From Actinomycetospora lutea (GTDB taxonomy: Bacteria > Actinomycetota > Actinomycetes > Mycobacteriales > Pseudonocardiaceae), in NCBI RefSeq assembly GCF_028737205.1, contig NZ_JAQZAL010000018.1:62001-126000 (forward strand): a stretch of 64,000 nucleotides of DNA, written 5' to 3'. Each line of letters opens with the position of its first letter. The stretch's first letter is position 1. Under the pieces are notes generated by a model. It was not told where the DNA came from. It saw only the letters and a program-made list of their open reading frames with translations, and did not search any database. Both the position numbers and the translations under genes were made by a program. Positions 62,097-64,000 of the stretch are shown here, piece after piece.

Positions 62097-64000
62097 GTGA
62101 TCGTCCGTTTGGTCCTGGGGCTTGCCCTGACCCTCGTCGTGGTCGTCGTGGCCGCGCGTCGGGCCTGGTGGCTCTACACCCTGATCGCCTCCGGCCAGCC
62201 CGACGCGAAGCGTGCCGACGGTCTCGGCGCGCGCGTGCGGGCCCAGTTCGTGGAGGTGTTCGGGCAGCGCAAGCTGCTGCGCTGGTCGATCCCCGGCCTC
62301 GCCCACCTCTTCACGATGTGGGGCTTCATCATCCTGCTGACGGTCTACATCGAGGCCTACGGCGCCCTGTTCGTCGAGGACTTCCACATCCCGCTGATCG
62401 GGCGCTGGGCGGTCCTGGGCTTCCTGCAGGACTTCATCGCGATCATGGTGCTGATCTCGATCATCGCCTTCGCGATCATGCGCGTGCAGCAGGCCCCGGA
62501 ACGCCGGGCCCGGACCTCCCGCTTCTACGGCAGCCACACCGGCGGTGCCTGGCTGATCCTGTTCCTGATCTTCAACGTCGTCTGGACGCTGTTCGCCTTC
62601 CGCGGCGCCTCCTCGGCGCTGGGCTACTTCCCGTACGACTCGGGCGCCTGGGCCTCGATCGGGGTCGGCGCACTGTTCTCCGGCATCCCGGTCGGCGTCC
62701 TCGAGGTCCTCGAGTCGGTCTTCCTGCTGCTGCACATCGGCGTCGCGCTGGGCTTCCTCATCGTGGTGCTCTACTCGAAGCACCTCCACATCTTCATCGC
62801 GCCGATCAACGTCTCGGCCAAGCGCCTGCCCAAGGCACTGGGCCCCGTGCCGCCGATCGAGCACGAGGGCAAGCCGATCGACTTCGAGGACCCGCCCGAG
62901 GAGGCGTCCTTCGGCCGCGGCAAGATCGAGGACTTCACCTGGAAGGGCATGCTCGACTTCGCGACCTGCACCGAGTGCGGTCGCTGCCAGAGCCAGTGCC
63001 CGGCGTGGAACACCGGCAAGCCGCTCTCGCCCAAGCTCCTGATCATGGACCTGCGCGACCACATGTTCGCGAAGGCGCCGTACATGCTCGGCAGCAAGGA
63101 GGTCGACGAGGGCGCGGCCACCCAGGACGGCACCACCAACGCGGGCGGGGCCGAGGTCGGCCACGGCCACGGCGTGCCCGAGTCGGGCTACGAGCGCCAC
63201 CGCGGCACCGACGTCCTGCAGGCCACACGCCCGCTGGTCGGCGACGCGGAGTCCCTCGGCGTCATCGACCCGGACGTCCTGTGGTCGTGCACCACGTGCG
63301 GCGCCTGCGTCGAGCAGTGCCCCGTCGACATCGAGCACGTCGACCACATCATCGACATGCGCCGCAACCAGGTCATGATCGAGTCGGAGTTCCCGGCCGA
63401 GCTCGGGGTGCTGTTCCGCAACCTCGAGAACAAGGGCAACCCCTGGGGCCAGAACAACTCCAGCCGCATGGACTGGGCGAAGGACCTGCCCTTCGAGGTG
63501 CCCGAGTTCGACGGCGAGCTGCGCCCCGAGACCGAGTACCTGTTCTTCATCGGCTGCGCCGGCGCGTTCGACGACAACGCCAAGAAGACGGTGCGCGCCA
63601 CCGCCGAGCTGCTGCACATCGCGGGCGTCGACTACGTCGTGCTCGGCAAGGAGGAGAGCTGCACCGGCGACCCGGCGCGGCGCTCGGGCAACGAGTTCCT
63701 CTTCCAGATGATGGCCATGCAGACCAAGGAGATGCTCGACGCCGTCTTCGAGGGCCGCGAGCCGGGGACGCGCAAGATCGTCACCACCTGCCCGCACTGC
63801 ATGAACACCCTGGGTCGCGAGTACCCGCAGCTCGAGGGGCACTACGAGGTCGTCCACCACACGCAGCTGCTCAACCAGCTCGTGCGCGAGAAGAAACTGG
63901 TGCCGGTGGCGCCGGAGTCCTCGCCGGTGCCGGCCGCGAAGAAGATCGACATCAACCCGGCGACCGGCCTGCAGTACCACGGTCCCCACTCCGACGGCAC
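62097..64000 (+). CDS. Membrane Fe-S heterodisulfide reductase-like protein (Rv0338c-like), 3' end outside window
   Basis: 634 codons are seen and the gene runs off the right edge. About five or six N-terminal membrane helices (1-240, for example LLRWSIPGLAHLFTMWGFIILLTVYIEA) resemble a haem-b transfer subunit. The soluble part has two 4Fe-4S sites (CTECGRCQSQCP about 292 and CTTCGACVEQCPVD about 399) and CCG-type domains (FFIGCAGAFDDNAKK about 486, TTCPHCMNTLGREYP about 566), which in HdrD-like proteins hold the non-cubane cluster. It probably moves electrons between a soluble donor and the quinone pool. The GTG 62097 has GGGGAGG 7 nt upstream. Confidence 0.93.
   Translation, partial: MIVRLVLGLALTLVVVVVAARRAWWLYTLIASGQPDAKRADGLGARVRAQFVEVFGQRKLLRWSIPGLAHLFTMWGFIILLTVYIEAYGALFVEDFHIPLIGRWAVLGFLQDFIAIMVLISIIAFAIMRVQQAPERRARTSRFYGSHTGGAWLILFLIFNVVWTLFAFRGASSALGYFPYDSGAWASIGVGALFSGIPVGVLEVLESVFLLLHIGVALGFLIVVLYSKHLHIFIAPINVSAKRLPKALGPVPPIEHEGKPIDFEDPPEEASFGRGKIEDFTWKGMLDFATCTECGRCQSQCPAWNTGKPLSPKLLIMDLRDHMFAKAPYMLGSKEVDEGAATQDGTTNAGGAEVGHGHGVPESGYERHRGTDVLQATRPLVGDAESLGVIDPDVLWSCTTCGACVEQCPVDIEHVDHIIDMRRNQVMIESEFPAELGVLFRNLENKGNPWGQNNSSRMDWAKDLPFEVPEFDGELRPETEYLFFIGCAGAFDDNAKKTVRATAELLHIAGVDYVVLGKEESCTGDPARRSGNEFLFQMMAMQTKEMLDAVFEGREPGTRKIVTTCPHCMNTLGREYPQLEGHYEVVHHTQLLNQLVREKKLVPVAPESSPVPAAKKIDINPATGLQYHGPHSDG

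Overview
The window is very GC-rich DNA (one flanking line, 17401-17460, counts 48/60 G+C) with frequent GTG starts, many 4-base GTGA/ATGA gene overlaps and leaderless-type promoters. It comes from a high-GC actinobacterium. Gene content and order fit the Pseudonocardiales best: an HspR-controlled dnaK operon, a DUF3151 gene beside fba, AfsR/SARP regulators and type VII secretion substrates. Much of the backbone follows, as I recall it, the Mycobacterium tuberculosis Rv0338c-Rv0385 neighbourhood: the Rv0338c-like Fe-S reductase, dnaK-grpE-dnaJ-hspR, purA next to an Rv0358-like gene, DUF3151, fba, DedA, an RNA methyltransferase, pyrE, clpB and an Rv0385-like globin-reductase. Lineage-specific blocks are inserted between these genes. 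No rRNA, tRNA or CRISPR array was seen.

Layout. 1-5.3 kb: a WXG100-type and a small helical secretion-type gene, purD, a Tat-lipoprotein phosphodiesterase, a UBP zinc-finger protein and purA. 5.4-15.3 kb: housekeeping backbone (Rv0358-like, FUSC, DUF3151, fba, a sigma factor with a proline-rich membrane partner, DedA, an RNA methyltransferase coupled to pyrE, and a two-domain SDR). 15.4-25.2 kb: an ABC-F ATPase, then a two-component locus with a small acidic lipoprotein gene on each side. Its histidine kinase gene is cut in two by a foreign island of about 5.3 kb (about 18386-23717) of lower GC (one line counts 32/60). The island carries only small unknown, zinc-ribbon-like and membrane proteins and no visible integrase.

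25.3-31.3 kb: a SARP regulator, and a MarR gene with a clear palindromic operator coupled to a rifampicin-phosphotransferase-like enzyme. 31.3-43.1 kb: a self-contained cluster of two SAM methyltransferases, two more SARP regulators, an MFS exporter, a PIG-L deacetylase, a YdhR-like protein and a covalent-flavin oxidoreductase. CTG(T/C)C motifs spaced 11 bp apart lie in the gaps beside the SARP genes, which suggests a shared SARP regulon. 43.2-52.1 kb: the heat-shock block, clpB and dnaK-grpE-dnaJ-hspR, both preceded by HAIR-type HspR operators, with a flavohaemoglobin-like gene between them. 53.1-61.6 kb: a tightly overlapping type IV secretion-like operon (small two-helix protein, membrane protein, VirB4-type ATPase, polytopic VirB6-like protein, VirB8/TcpC-like protein, and a lysozyme-like/NlpC-P60 wall hydrolase) with no relaxase or integrase. 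62.1 kb to the end: an Fe-S reductase gene running off the right edge.

The points most worth following up are the kinase-splitting island and its frameshifted membrane gene, the 11-bp repeats of the SARP cluster, the relaxase-less T4SS-like locus, and a two-copy palindromic repeat, one copy of which lies in an open frame at the start of the VirB6-like gene.
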